This document shows positions 7,237 to 15,311 of a stretch of 47,764 bases of DNA, in pieces (position 1 is the first letter of the stretch; the number at the start of each line of letters is the position of its first letter). Location: contig NZ_JABXOF010000020.1 in the NCBI RefSeq assembly GCF_013375155.1, positions 1 through 47,764 of the forward strand, read 5' to 3'. This DNA comes from Serratia ureilytica (lineage in GTDB: Bacteria > Pseudomonadota > Gammaproteobacteria > Enterobacterales > Enterobacteriaceae). The notes beneath the pieces were generated by a model. The model saw only the letters and a list, made by a program, of their open reading frames with translations, was not told the origin of the DNA and searched no databases. The position numbers were made by a program, and so were the translations under genes.

Positions 7237-8056
7237 GGTACTGTTGCAAAGTTCGTGACGAGGTAGCCTTTTATCTTATTTAAAGGCCTTACATTTCAAA
7301 AACTCTGCTCACCAGGTGCATCTCGCCCAGGGGATCACCATAATAAAACGCTGAAGCCTGGCCTTTGCGCAGTGCACGCATCACCTCAATACCTTTGATT
7401 GTGGCGTAAGCGGTCTTCATGGATTTAAATCCCAGCGTGGCGCCGATTATCCTTTTCAGCTTGCCATGATCGCATTCAATGACGTTATTCCGGTATTTAA
7501 TCTGTCGGTGCTCAACATCAGAAGGACATCGTCCTTCGCGTTTAAGTAGAACGAGCGCACGGCCATAGGTGGGGGCTTTATCCGTGTTGATAAACCGCGG
7601 GATCTGCCACGTCTTCACGTTGTTGAGGATTTTACCCAGAAACCGGTATGCGGCTTTGCTATTACGACGTGGGGAGAGATAAAAATCGACGGTGCGCCCC
7701 CTGTTGTCGACGGCACGATACAGATAAGCCCACCGGCCATTCACCTTCACGTACGTTTCGTCAACGTGCCATGGGTTCAGGTCGGAAGGATTACGCCAGT
7801 ACCAGCGCAGTCGTTTTTCCATTTCAGGCGCATAACGCTGAACCCAGCGGTAAATCGTGGAGTGATCAACGTTGACACCGCGTTCGGCCAGCATCTCCTG
7901 TAGTTCACGATAGCTGATGCCGTATTTACAGTACCAGCGTACCGCCCACAGGATGATGTCACGCTGAAAATGGCGGCCTTTGAATGGGTTCATGTGCTGC
8001 TCCGTCAGCAAAAGATGACGATGAGTTTATCACCTCCAGATTTTTGCAACAGAGCC
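7237..8056. mobile_element. IS26-like insertion sequence (IS6 family)
   Basis: The element is exactly 820 bp, the length of IS26. The ends are GGTACTGTTGCAAA and, inverted, GGCTCTGTTGCAAA; each differs by one base from the IS26 end GGCACTGTTGCAAA as I remember it. The flanking octamers (GGCGCAGC left, CTATTTTC right) do not match, so there is no target duplication; an adjacent deletion or recombination explains both this and the loss of the tnpA 5' half. Confidence 0.9.
7289..7993 (-). CDS. tnpA: IS26-like transposase (IS6 family)
   Basis: A 234-residue DDE transposase, full length for IS26, starting MNPFKGRHFQRDIILW. The HTH lies near residues 25-50. The triad Asp-Asp-Glu is seen in HVDETYVKVNGRW, FINTDKAPTYGRAL and IECDHGKLKRIIG. 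Compared with IS26 as I recall it there are about eight substitutions, for example NPWHV for CPWHM and SPRRN for SSRRN, so it is a close variant. An in-frame codon six residues upstream exists, but the family start is used. It appears intact and could mobilise flanking DNA by cointegrate formation. Confidence 0.92.
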   Translation of the reverse strand: MNPFKGRHFQRDIILWAVRWYCKYGISYRELQEMLAERGVNVDHSTIYRWVQRYAPEMEKRLRWYWRNPSDLNPWHVDETYVKVNGRWAYLYRAVDNRGRTVDFYLSPRRNSKAAYRFLGKILNNVKTWQIPRFINTDKAPTYGRALVLLKREGRCPSDVEHRQIKYRNNVIECDHGKLKRIIGATLGFKSMKTAYATIKGIEVMRALRKGQASAFYYGDPLGEMHLVSRVFEM

Positions 8057-8133
8057 CTATTTTCTGTTTCACGCCCAACGGTTTACCGAACACTTTCGCG
8101 GCATAAGCCAATTTTGGAAATTTAAAACCGAAG

Positions 8134-8160
8134 AAAGCAGCCCCGTCAGCTGGCTGCTTT
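8134..8160 (-). terminator. Terminator-like hairpin after the 8.2-kb remnant
   Basis: AAAGCAGCC and GGCTGCTTT form a 9-bp stem 14 bases beyond the stop of the leftward remnant; on the minus strand it is followed by CTTC. Confidence 0.5.
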
Positions 8161-8173
8161 ATCAGATTATTTA

Positions 8174-8305
8174 TTATCGTCGGACAGCTTTGAGGGTGAC
8201 ATCATTCTTAAAAGAAAACACAGCGAATTCCTTAACCGGTTTACCTTCTTTCAGGAAACCAAAGATTAAAACCTTATCAACAGTAGGGAACAAATCCCTA
8301 ATGTT
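8174..8305 (-). pseudogene. Possible 3' remnant of an unknown gene
   Basis: An open leftward frame of about 43 codons (containing VDKVLIFGFLKEGKPVKEF and ending KAVRR) stops just before a terminator-like hairpin. It has no ATG; a TTG near its start is the only candidate. The residue pattern looks like a real protein end, so I read it as the tail of a gene cut by the rearrangement around the insertion sequence. Family unknown. Confidence 0.3.
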
Positions 8306-8816
8306 TTACCGGTGTATGTTCTGATATTTAATGCATACTGGCTAGACTCATTTATAGAAAGGTAAAAAACAACCATTAACCGTGATAGGGAAATAGCTGA
8401 AAAGCTCATAACCTGGAGAATTTTCGTATAGAGGTTATGCCACATGACTCAACACAATCATTTTCAGAGATACTTTTTTATTTTACTAAAAGATAACGAA
8501 AGACGCGTGAAGTATCTCTCCACAGACGAAAATGAAAAAAAAGTAACGTCAAAAACCATTACCTTGTTAACGACTTGTCGCGCTCCCCATATTAGAAATA
8601 AGAAACCGCGTTTAAAATTCGTTTACCAATAAATGACTGTAAAATATGAGAATATCGTTATTTAACGATCTGATATTGTGTAATTTAGAGTTTAACAGGA
8701 TTTTATCCTAAATAAACAAAAATAACGATCTAAAATATCGAGATAACTAGACAGAATAGTGCATTGATCTGTATTATACGTGTCGAACACAACGCTTCTC
8801 CTGTGATGGTGGAGGT

Positions 8817-9497
8817 ATGAACCGCATTGGAAATCCAATGAAAGCCAGAGAGACATGTAAGTCAGTTACGAGGAGAGTTGCAATCTCTAGCCCTTGCAAT
8901 TTCACCCTTTACGGGATGACTTATGTTACACACAAGCATGTGACGTCCTTATTTAAAAATCATGAATACCTGGCAATTTATTCAAACTTTGACAGCAATG
9001 TTGAGTTTGATGATGTATTTATCCATGTACGCACGAATGCAAGTGCGGAGTTGGGATTAATACAAAAATTTATAACGTTACGCTCGCCGCCACGAATCAT
9101 TGTCTTGGTGGATAATGCACATGTACCTACTCTGAAATTGCTTCGTGCTATGGGTCTTTTTTTTATTGTTTCACTGCGTGACTCATTGAGTAATATTGAT
9201 AAGCTTCTTCAGGACTCTTCGATAGTGCGTTATATGAGCGCGGACTTGCATGCTGTTATCAAGGCGATTCAGCCAGCTCCCGTCTGGGCTGCGGAATGGG
9301 ACGCTTTCGTTGGTGTTCAATATTTAACACCAACGGAAACGGAAATCATCCTGGATTTACTTCAGGGCATATCACCCTGGCAGATAGCTAGAAAGCGGTT
9401 TGTTTCGGTCAAGACTGTCAGTACGCACAAGCTTAACGCCCTAAGAAAAATGGAACTCCAGGGGCTCAATGAATTTTTTATCATGCCTCGTCGTTAA
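8817..9497 (+). CDS. LuxR-type regulator of the fimbrial operon
   Basis: A 226-residue protein with a C-terminal LuxR/GerE helix-turn-helix (LTPTETEIILDLLQG, then ISPWQIARKRF and VSVKTVSTHKLNALRKM, residues about 171-215). The N-terminal half resembles a degenerate receiver fold (PRIIVLVDNAHVPTLKLLRAM) without clear phosphorylation residues, as in other fimbrial regulators of this type. GGAGG stands directly before the ATG, rather too close; the next ATG (8838) is possible. It is 105 bp upstream of the pilin gene in the same direction and much lower in GC than it. Likely activator or repressor of the fimbrial genes. Confidence 0.8.
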   Translation: MNRIGNPMKARETCKSVTRRVAISSPCNFTLYGMTYVTHKHVTSLFKNHEYLAIYSNFDSNVEFDDVFIHVRTNASAELGLIQKFITLRSPPRIIVLVDNAHVPTLKLLRAMGLFFIVSLRDSLSNIDKLLQDSSIVRYMSADLHAVIKAIQPAPVWAAEWDAFVGVQYLTPTETEIILDLLQGISPWQIARKRFVSVKTVSTHKLNALRKMELQGLNEFFIMPRR

Positions 9498-9602
9498 ATA
9501 ACGCGAGGTCGTTGACCGCGGAGAGGAAAGTTTCTCACCGTGCCTGCCGGCCAGGAATTTTCTGCCGGCTTTACCCATAAATCCACATGAAAGGGATACA
9601 TC
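9498..9602 (+). promoter_or_regulatory. Leader of the fimbrial operon
   Basis: The gap between the LuxR-type gene and the pilin holds GCCGGC...GCCGGC arms (about 9547-9570), a possible hairpin, and AAAGGGAT before the pilin start. I find no confident -35/-10 pair. Confidence 0.4.
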
Positions 9603-10292
9603 ATGATGAATGCAGTCAAGAAAACCGCCTGCGCCCTCGCGGTGCTGGCCACCTCAACCGCCGTCATGGCCGAGAGCATTGATGTGAAGGTCATCGGTAC
9701 CATCACCCCGACGGCCTGTAAACCCACCCTGAGCGGAGGCGGTACCATCGATTACGGCACCATTAATCCTAACACGCTGAAAAGGGACGATTTTACCGTT
9801 CTGGCAGAAAAACAAATCGATTTCGCCATCACCTGTGATGCGCCGGCTAAAGTAGGGCTTAGATCAATTAATAATCGGCCTAGTACATTAGCTGGAGTTA
9901 GTAATGATGATAATTATGGTAATGCTCCAGTTGAATTGCTTGGCAGAAAAAACCCTCCGAGTTACGGATTAGGTTTGGATAATAATAAAAGAATCGGTGG
10001 CTATTCTTTCAACATAACATCGGCAAAAGCCGATGGAGAAAAAGTTAAAACTATATATAAAAATGACGATCAGACCAGCTGGAATAACTCTAATTGGGAT
10101 TTGATGATGCAGTGGAGACCCACCCAGACGACCTATTCCTGGTCCAAATCCAATTCGACGAACCCAGTCGCCTTCACTACTTTGGCTGGCACACTGGGCG
10201 CCCAGGCCTACATCAACAAGGCCTCCGAGCTTGACCTCACCAAGCCCGTCAAACTGGACGGCCTGACCACCCTGGAGCTGGTCTACCTGTAA
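9603..10292 (+). CDS. Major fimbrial subunit, DUF1120-like
   Basis: A 229-residue secreted protein. The signal peptide (KKTACALAVLATSTAVMA, cut before ESIDV) is followed by a pilin-like fold start (VKVIGTITPTACKPTLSGGG, IDYGTI), a central disulfide pair (Cys in TPTACKP and in AITCDAPAK), and a C-terminal beta strand (KLDGLTTLELVYL) typical of donor-strand exchange. The VxGxITPxxCxPTL and DYGTI pattern is that of DUF1120 subunits, which occur with beta-type chaperone-usher systems. The middle (residues about 80-175) is AT-rich and rich in Asn and Lys, unlike the GC-rich rest of the operon, suggesting a recombined or fast-changing surface region. AAAGGGAT precedes the double ATG. Confidence 0.82.
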   Translation: MMNAVKKTACALAVLATSTAVMAESIDVKVIGTITPTACKPTLSGGGTIDYGTINPNTLKRDDFTVLAEKQIDFAITCDAPAKVGLRSINNRPSTLAGVSNDDNYGNAPVELLGRKNPPSYGLGLDNNKRIGGYSFNITSAKADGEKVKTIYKNDDQTSWNNSNWDLMMQWRPTQTTYSWSKSNSTNPVAFTTLAGTLGAQAYINKASELDLTKPVKLDGLTTLELVYL

Positions 10293-10302
10293 TTCACCTG
10301 TT

Positions 10303-10329
10303 GACCGGGCCTCGCGCCCGGTCTTTTTT
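10303..10329 (+). terminator. Strong terminator between pilin and chaperone genes
   Basis: GACCGGGC-CTCGC-GCCCGGTC is an 8-bp GC-rich stem followed by TTTTTT, ten bases after the pilin stop. It should end most transcripts after the pilin and let only some continue to chaperone and usher, giving a high pilin excess. Confidence 0.85.
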
Positions 10330-10371
10330 CGGTCGTGACCGGCCATTTTTTCTTTTCGCTTACCGACACGG

Positions 10372-11091
10372 ATGATTTCTCGCATGAACCTCTCTGCTTT
10401 TTGTGCGGCCTCCGCGGCCGCCCTGTGGTTGTTCTCGGCCTGCGCCCAGGCGACGGGCGTGCTGCCCGAGTCGTCGGTGGTTATCGTTGAGGAAGGCGAT
10501 GGTGAAGGTGCCATCAACCTGCAAAACACCGACAGCTTTCCCGTTCTGCTGCTGACCACCCTGCAGGATATCGAACAGGACACCGAAAAATTGCTGCTCG
10601 TGACGCCACCGGCGGCCCGCGTTGAACCCGGCAAGACCCAGCGCGTCCGCTTCATGCTGACCGCCAAAACGCCGCTCAAAACAGAGCGTCTCAAGCGCGT
10701 GGTGTTTGAAGGCGTGCCCCCACAGGAAAAAGACAAGAACGTGGTACGCATGACGGTACGCCAGAACCTGCCGGTCATCATTCGCCCTGCCGACCTCGCA
10801 CGGGATGAAGCGCCCTGGAAACGTCTGATATGGTCACTCAAGGGCGGGGTCCTGAGCGTCAACAACCCGTCTGCGTATGTCGTGCGCCTGGGCCAGGCGG
10901 TGACCACGCTGCCTGACCAGGCGACCTGGATGCTGCCGCACACCTATGTATTGCCGGGCCAGCAACTGACGCTGACTCGCCAGGCGAAACGCGATGACGC
11001 CAACACCGGCGCGGCCGGTAAAGTACGTATCTCGCCGGCCACAACCTGGGGCTTTACCGTCGACAGTTATGAAGCGCCACTGGCGCCGTAA
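10372..11091 (+). CDS. Periplasmic fimbrial chaperone
   Basis: A 239-residue PapD-type chaperone. A signal peptide (LSAFCAASAAALWLFSACAQA) precedes two immunoglobulin-like domains. The first has INLQNTDSFPVLLLTTLQD and PPAARVEPGKTQRVRFML, the usual FxVTPPxxRLxPGxxQ block, and RLKRVVFEGVP. The second begins near residue 150 with LIWSLKGGVLSVNNPSAYVVRL. It should cap pilin subunits in the periplasm and bring them to the usher. A second in-frame ATG (10384) would shorten the signal peptide by four residues. It lies downstream of the intercistronic terminator and 16 bases before the usher. Confidence 0.88.
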   Translation: MISRMNLSAFCAASAAALWLFSACAQATGVLPESSVVIVEEGDGEGAINLQNTDSFPVLLLTTLQDIEQDTEKLLLVTPPAARVEPGKTQRVRFMLTAKTPLKTERLKRVVFEGVPPQEKDKNVVRMTVRQNLPVIIRPADLARDEAPWKRLIWSLKGGVLSVNNPSAYVVRLGQAVTTLPDQATWMLPHTYVLPGQQLTLTRQAKRDDANTGAAGKVRISPATTWGFTVDSYEAPLAP

Positions 11092-11107
11092 AAAGAGGGG
11101 TGACAGG

Positions 11108-13543
11108 ATGTTGCACGCGATACACGACTCTCGTTGCCGGCCGCTTCGACGTCTGCTTCCGCTGTTGATTGCCGCACTCTGCGCCGGCCATGTCGAGGCA
11201 GCAGATGAGCTTCAGAACCACGATAACCTGACCTTCGATACCGGCGTGCTGAGCGGTCGCGGTATTGACCCTGCCATTGCCGCCCTGTTTGGTCAGGCTC
11301 CGCGCTTTCTGCCCGGTGAAAACACCGTGTCACTCTCCGTCAACGGCAATGCTCGCGGGCGGGTGCGGGTGAAATTTGATGAGGCGGGTGTGCTTTGCGC
11401 CGACCGCGCCTTTCAGCGTGCCGCGGGGCTGGTATCCCCCCCAGGTTATGCTGACGGCGCGGCCTGCTTTGACCTGCGCCGCGCCTGGCCGCAGGCCGAG
11501 ATACAGCCCGAACCGGGTGAAGGCAAGGTTATTCTGGTTGTCCCGTCCGAAGCGCTCAGTGCACCCGATACAGGAGACGGTAACTGGCAGCACGGCGGCG
11601 TGGCCGGCATGCTCAACTATGACGCGCAGTATCTGAGTTCCTCCGGCGGCGCCGGCGGGCTCAACTTTGGTCAGCTGGGTACCGAAGCCGGATTCAACGC
11701 CGGTGACTGGATAGTTCGAAGCCGCCAGACCTTTACCCGCTTCAACGGTGATGACCGCATCAATCATCAGGCCGCCTATGCGCAGCGCAGCTTCGTCGGC
11801 ATTAAAAAGGTGCTGCAGGCCGGTCAGGTCAGTCTCTCCAACTCGCTGTTCGGCACCGGCCAGGTGCTGGGCTTTCAATTGTTTCCCGAGTCGGCGCTGA
11901 CATCGGGTCAGGGTGGGGCCGGACTGGTCGAAGGGGTCGCACAGACGCAGTCCGTGGTCGAGGTGCGTCAGTCTGGCGTGCTGGTTTACAGCACCGCCGT
12001 GCCGGCCGGGCCTTTCCGGTTACAGGGGTTCTCCCTGCTGAACACCCGCACCGACCTGGAGGTTACCCTGACCGGCAGCAACGGCGAGATACGAAAGTTC
12101 ATTGTTCCGGCCGCCACCTTGCTGGCGCGTGCGCCGCTGGTCTCTCCGGGGCTGTCGTTCGGCGCCGGCCGACTCGAGCAGCAGGACGGCAAGGCGCCAC
12201 TGCTGGGCACGGTGGCCTCCGGCTGGCAGCTTACGCCATTTACCAGCCTGAATGCCGGCGTACTGGGGTCAGCGCCTTACCGAGCCGGTTCGCTGAACCT
12301 GGATACCCAGCTGTGGGAACCGACCCGCCTCAGTCTGCAAAGCACCCTGGCACAGGATGCGGACCACGGCAATACCGGCACCCTGCTGTCTGCTCTGCTC
12401 AGCCACAGCCTGAGTGAGCGCCTGAGCGTCAACGTCAACGGGCGCCAGCAAACCACGGGCTATCGTGAGCTGAGTGATGCGCTGCAACGGGCCGACCAGG
12501 ACAACCCCAACAGCCAAAGCCGCAGCCGGTATCAGTGGGGCAGCGGCGTCAACTGGTCGGCAGAGAGGCTGGGAAACCTGTCACTGTCGTGGGCACGTAG
12601 TACCACCTTTGCCGGCAACAACACCGATTACCTGCGCGGCGGCTGGAGTCGGCAGTTTGGCCGTGCTTACCTGGGCGTCAGCCTTGAACACAACACCGGC
12701 ACCCTCAGCGGTCAGGCGGATGACCGCCTGTACGTGTCATTCAGCATGCCGCTGGGCGAAGGGCGTGACATCAACAGTTACCTGAACACCGCCAAACGCA
12801 GCGCCCGTGCCGGCGTTCGCTACAGCGACCGCACCAGTCAGGACCGGGGCTGGAGCATTGCCACCGACCGCGACCTGCGCAATAACCGTACGTCGGTCAG
12901 TGGCAACCTGGACTTCGTGACGCCGGTCAGTCAGTTGAACGCCAGCGTCAGTCATGACAGCGATAACTATACCAGCTGGTCGACGCGTGCCGGCGGCGCC
13001 ATTGTATTGCATGAAAACGGTATTACCCTGTCTCCCTACCGCGTGGCTGACACCTTTGGTATTGCGCGGGTGGGGAAAGAGTCCGGCGTTCGGCTGGATA
13101 CGCCGGCGGGGCCGGTATGGACCGACTGGCGCGGATATGCCGTGATACCGACGCTGAACGGCTACCGGCGGTCGGCCATTCAGGTTGATACCCGCAGCCT
13201 GGCGAAAAATGTCGACATCGGCAACGCCTGGCAGGAGAGCGAGATGGCCCGGGGCGCCATCGGCCGGGTGGACTTCGATGTGCTTCGCACCCGGCGCGTG
13301 CTGGTCGGCACGGCAATGGCTGATGACAAACGTCTGCCGCATGGCGCCAGCGTGTTCAGCGCGTCGGGTGAACTGGTGACGGTGGTGGGCGACGACGGCA
13401 CGGTCTTCGTGCCGGATGCGACGCCGGGGATGCGCCTGGAGGTGCAGAGTTCCGGCAAGACGGTGTGCACGATGCAACTCGACCTGCCGGAGAAGGCAGA
13501 CACCACAGGCCTTTATGAAAATGCCACGGCGACCTGCCGTTAA
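11108..13543 (+). CDS. Fimbrial outer-membrane usher
   Basis: An 811-residue usher with signal peptide (LRRLLPLLIAALCAGHVEAA), the N-terminal chaperone-binding domain (about residues 35-160), the 24-strand pore with plug (VVEVRQSGVLVYSTAVPAGPF is the conserved family block) and C-terminal domains (GYAVIPTLNGYRRSAIQVDT, PHGASVFSASGELVTVVGDD, final Cys pair). It is slightly short for the family and, with the DUF1120 pilin, fits the beta group. The start is set after the chaperone stop at an ATG preceded by GAGGGGTGACAGG; longer starts would overlap the chaperone. It anchors and extrudes the fimbria. Confidence 0.9.
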   Translation: MLHAIHDSRCRPLRRLLPLLIAALCAGHVEAADELQNHDNLTFDTGVLSGRGIDPAIAALFGQAPRFLPGENTVSLSVNGNARGRVRVKFDEAGVLCADRAFQRAAGLVSPPGYADGAACFDLRRAWPQAEIQPEPGEGKVILVVPSEALSAPDTGDGNWQHGGVAGMLNYDAQYLSSSGGAGGLNFGQLGTEAGFNAGDWIVRSRQTFTRFNGDDRINHQAAYAQRSFVGIKKVLQAGQVSLSNSLFGTGQVLGFQLFPESALTSGQGGAGLVEGVAQTQSVVEVRQSGVLVYSTAVPAGPFRLQGFSLLNTRTDLEVTLTGSNGEIRKFIVPAATLLARAPLVSPGLSFGAGRLEQQDGKAPLLGTVASGWQLTPFTSLNAGVLGSAPYRAGSLNLDTQLWEPTRLSLQSTLAQDADHGNTGTLLSALLSHSLSERLSVNVNGRQQTTGYRELSDALQRADQDNPNSQSRSRYQWGSGVNWSAERLGNLSLSWARSTTFAGNNTDYLRGGWSRQFGRAYLGVSLEHNTGTLSGQADDRLYVSFSMPLGEGRDINSYLNTAKRSARAGVRYSDRTSQDRGWSIATDRDLRNNRTSVSGNLDFVTPVSQLNASVSHDSDNYTSWSTRAGGAIVLHENGITLSPYRVADTFGIARVGKESGVRLDTPAGPVWTDWRGYAVIPTLNGYRRSAIQVDTRSLAKNVDIGNAWQESEMARGAIGRVDFDVLRTRRVLVGTAMADDKRLPHGASVFSASGELVTVVGDDGTVFVPDATPGMRLEVQSSGKTVCTMQLDLPEKADTTGLYENATATCR

Positions 13544-13552
13544 GGAGAAACG

Positions 13553-14152
13553 ATGAACATGTTTTGGAGGCGGTGGCTGCTGGCCCTGTTGATGGGCGTC
13601 ACGGGTGCCAGTGCTGCCGACCCCATCATACCCCCTGGCCTGGAAGCAAGCCCGATGCCGACATTACCGCCGGATACGCGCTGCAGACTGTCGGTCAGCA
13701 ATCCGGTGGTCGATTACGGAATGATGTCACGCTGGCAATTGGAAGATATCGGGGCCGGCCGCGTCTCGCCGGGGACACGCTCGCTGACCGTGAGCGTGGT
13801 CTGCCCCTACTCGCGAACATTGAGCCTGCGGGTCGAGGGCGAGGACCATGACGGCGGATTGCGCTACGGTGAGCATGGCACCACACGCATACGCCTGTTG
13901 GATGCGCAGCTGGACGGCAATGCGGTGGAGCTGCGCACGATAACGCCGGCCGGTGTTATCACGGAGAGCGGCGGGCAAAGACTAGAGCTGAATGCTGGAC
14001 AGCGGTTGGCGCCCGTGATGCAGGGAAGACTGGCGGAAGGCAAGATGTTGACTGCCCGGCTGGATATACAGCCGGTACTGGCGGAGGACGATGCGCGCGT
14101 CAGCAGTCGGCAGCGCAGCGAAACGATGCTGACGCTGACACTGGACGACTAG
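13553..14152 (+). CDS. Minor fimbrial subunit or tip protein
   Basis: A 199-residue protein with a signal peptide (RRWLLALLMGVTGASAADP) and a pilin-like core: CRLSVSNPVVDYGMMSRWQL, LTVSVVCPYSRTLSLRV, with two Cys placed as in pilins, and an alternating C-terminal strand (TMLTLTLDD). AAGGAG lies before the ATG, nine bases after the usher stop. Position at the operon end suggests a tip or terminating subunit. No separate two-domain adhesin is present, so binding specificity may lie here or in the major pilin. Confidence 0.72.
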   Translation: MNMFWRRWLLALLMGVTGASAADPIIPPGLEASPMPTLPPDTRCRLSVSNPVVDYGMMSRWQLEDIGAGRVSPGTRSLTVSVVCPYSRTLSLRVEGEDHDGGLRYGEHGTTRIRLLDAQLDGNAVELRTITPAGVITESGGQRLELNAGQRLAPVMQGRLAEGKMLTARLDIQPVLAEDDARVSSRQRSETMLTLTLDD

Positions 14153-14191
14153 TATAAGTAAAGGCCCGGCAGTCAAAGTGATGTTCTTGTC

Positions 14192-14225
14192 AAGGCAGGT
14201 ATCGCAAGATACCTGCCTTTCCTTT
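14192..14225 (+). terminator. Terminator of the fimbrial operon
   Basis: AAGGCAGGTATC-GCAA-GATACCTGCCTT is a 12-bp perfect stem followed by TTCCTTT, 40 bases after the last fimbrial gene. Confidence 0.85.
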
Positions 14226-14318
14226 ATGAATGCATCGGCCGATTACAGGTGAGACGGTTAAGGTACATGACATTACCTGTGCGATATGGCTTTGGAGGAT
14301 TGCCCCTCCCCGTCTATA

Positions 14319-14362
14319 AAACTGGGGTAACGGAAATTTCGGCGGTTCCGGCGTAGAACCCC
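14319..14362 (-). repeat. Right terminal inverted repeat of the transposon
   Basis: Exact inverted copy of 5533-5576. The element ends at 14362 and is followed by the target copy ATCTT (14363-14367). Confidence 0.92.
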
Positions 14363-14369
14363 ATCTTAA

Positions 14370-14377
14370 TCTCCTTT
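14370..14377 (-). promoter_or_regulatory. Displaced Shine-Dalgarno of the 80-residue gene
   Basis: On the minus strand AAAGGAGA stands five bases before the duplicated AAGAT target. Removing the transposon and one target copy places it 5-6 bases before the ATG at 5529, so this was the native ribosome site. Confidence 0.75.
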
Positions 14378-14434
14378 GATAGTATTCTGGCGGTCGGCGC
14401 CTGGTTCCGGGTGGCGATATTGCCGTCATTATTT

Positions 14435-14471
14435 CGTTGGCCATCGCGCCGGCGCCGCCACTTTTGATAGC
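14435..14471 (+). repeat. 37-bp repeat, copy 1
   Basis: CGTTGGCCATCGCGCCGGCG continuing to GATAGC, 37 bases, occurs again inverted at 24846-24882 without mismatch, with weaker similarity on the GTCATT side. This copy lies between the transposon and the end of the SprT-like gene. Confidence 0.75.
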
Positions 14472-14475
14472 AAAT

Positions 14476-15291
14476 CTACTGATCGACGTCTATGAATGCG
14501 ATATTACAATCACCGCACAAGAGGTTTAGCCCAGGCTTGCCCCAAGCCGCCGCCCCACATTCCGGGCAAACGTGCTTGTGTCGCGTCTTTGGCTTGGGTT
14601 GCAGAACGACACCCGCGACCTCGCCCCCATCCTCTTCATCATGGCTCTGCACTGACGGCACTAACGCCAACGTTAAGAGACGCTCAACTCCAGCTTGTCC
14701 GTCTGAAACGGGGTGATCTTGAACAGCCTGCGCCAGCGTTTCTCGCCACTGCTCAATAATCGGCGTTAGGTCTTTGGGCTGTTCGACCTTAACCGGGAAC
14801 CGATCAAACCAGCTGAGCGCAAAACCGGAACGAAACAGCTCAAGCGTTTCTTTCATGAAGCGGCCGCCGGGGATAGGGTAGTCGTTCATCGATTGCCCGA
14901 CTTTATTCCCCCCAGGCTGGCCGGTTGAAGACGGCATAAGGCCGACCAGCTCCATTTTTGCCGCCCACTGCGCATTGTGATAACCCTTTCTTGACGGGTT
15001 GCCAAAATGGAACTGCCACATGTGGCACTGCTCATGCACTAACGTTTGCATGACCTCGATCAGCGGGTAGACCGGGAAATACTCTGGGTTGAGAGCAATC
15101 TCATCTATCTGTGTACCGTCCGCCGGTGACACAAACCGGTTACGGCTGAAATAGCCCATCGTGTTCTTCCCTCGCTGGAACGTGATGAGGCAATCCGGCA
15201 ACTGGCCGTCAAATAGCCGTTGGTTGTAGAAGTCATACGCCTGTTGCAGTTCAGCATAGGCACGTTCCGTAGCGCGGCTAGCTCTCTCCAT
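14476..15291 (-). CDS. SprT-like zinc metalloprotease
   Basis: A 271-residue protein. SprT-like domain: AYDFYNQRLFDGQLPDC, the Zn-binding HEQCH in MQTLVHEQCHMWQFHFG (near residue 90), then HNAQWAAKMELVGLMPSSTG. A C-terminal zinc ribbon (CPECGAAAWGKPG, LLCGDCN) closes it. SprT/Spartan proteins are linked to DNA-protein crosslink repair, and copies are frequent on conjugative plasmids. The start chosen has AAAGGA seven bases before ATG; the 60-codon open extension upstream covers the promoter. A perfect operator-like dyad overlaps that promoter (15312-15351). Confidence 0.82.
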   Translation of the reverse strand: MERASRATERAYAELQQAYDFYNQRLFDGQLPDCLITFQRGKNTMGYFSRNRFVSPADGTQIDEIALNPEYFPVYPLIEVMQTLVHEQCHMWQFHFGNPSRKGYHNAQWAAKMELVGLMPSSTGQPGGNKVGQSMNDYPIPGGRFMKETLELFRSGFALSWFDRFPVKVEQPKDLTPIIEQWRETLAQAVQDHPVSDGQAGVERLLTLALVPSVQSHDEEDGGEVAGVVLQPKPKTRHKHVCPECGAAAWGKPGLNLLCGDCNIAFIDVDQ

Positions 15292-15311
15292 CGATGCGTC
15301 CTTTTTTGTAA

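Larger units (their letters stand above)
8057..8816. other. Poorly coding stretch inside the transposon
   Basis: This 760-bp AT-rich stretch lies between the IS26-like element and the LuxR-type gene. It holds a short leftward gene remnant (8174-8305) with its terminator and otherwise no well supported gene. A rightward frame at 8444-8632 (62 codons) has no good ribosome site or family signature. The final 150 bases are probably the control region of the regulator. Confidence 0.5.
5533..14362. mobile_element. Tn3-family transposon carrying a fimbrial operon
   Basis: The 8,830-bp element is bounded by perfect 44-bp inverted repeats (5533-5576 and 14319-14362, starting GGGGTTCTACGCC) and flanked by the direct duplication ATCTT (5528-5532 and 14363-14367). 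GGGG ends of about 38 bp and 5-bp duplications are standard for Tn3. Contents: the 3' half of tnpA, an IS26-like element, a 760-bp poorly coding stretch, a LuxR-type gene and four fimbrial genes. No resolvase gene is visible; it was probably lost with the 5' end of tnpA. The fimbrial part is much richer in GC than the plasmid. Confidence 0.92.

Noticed and set aside
8444..8632. 62-codon rightward frame inside the transposon
   Set aside because: No good ribosome site, no recognisable family, and AT-rich composition where such frames arise by chance.
9969..13886. Long antisense frames inside the fimbrial genes
   Set aside because: GC-rich codon bias opens antisense frames; the sense frames have signal peptides and clear family motifs.
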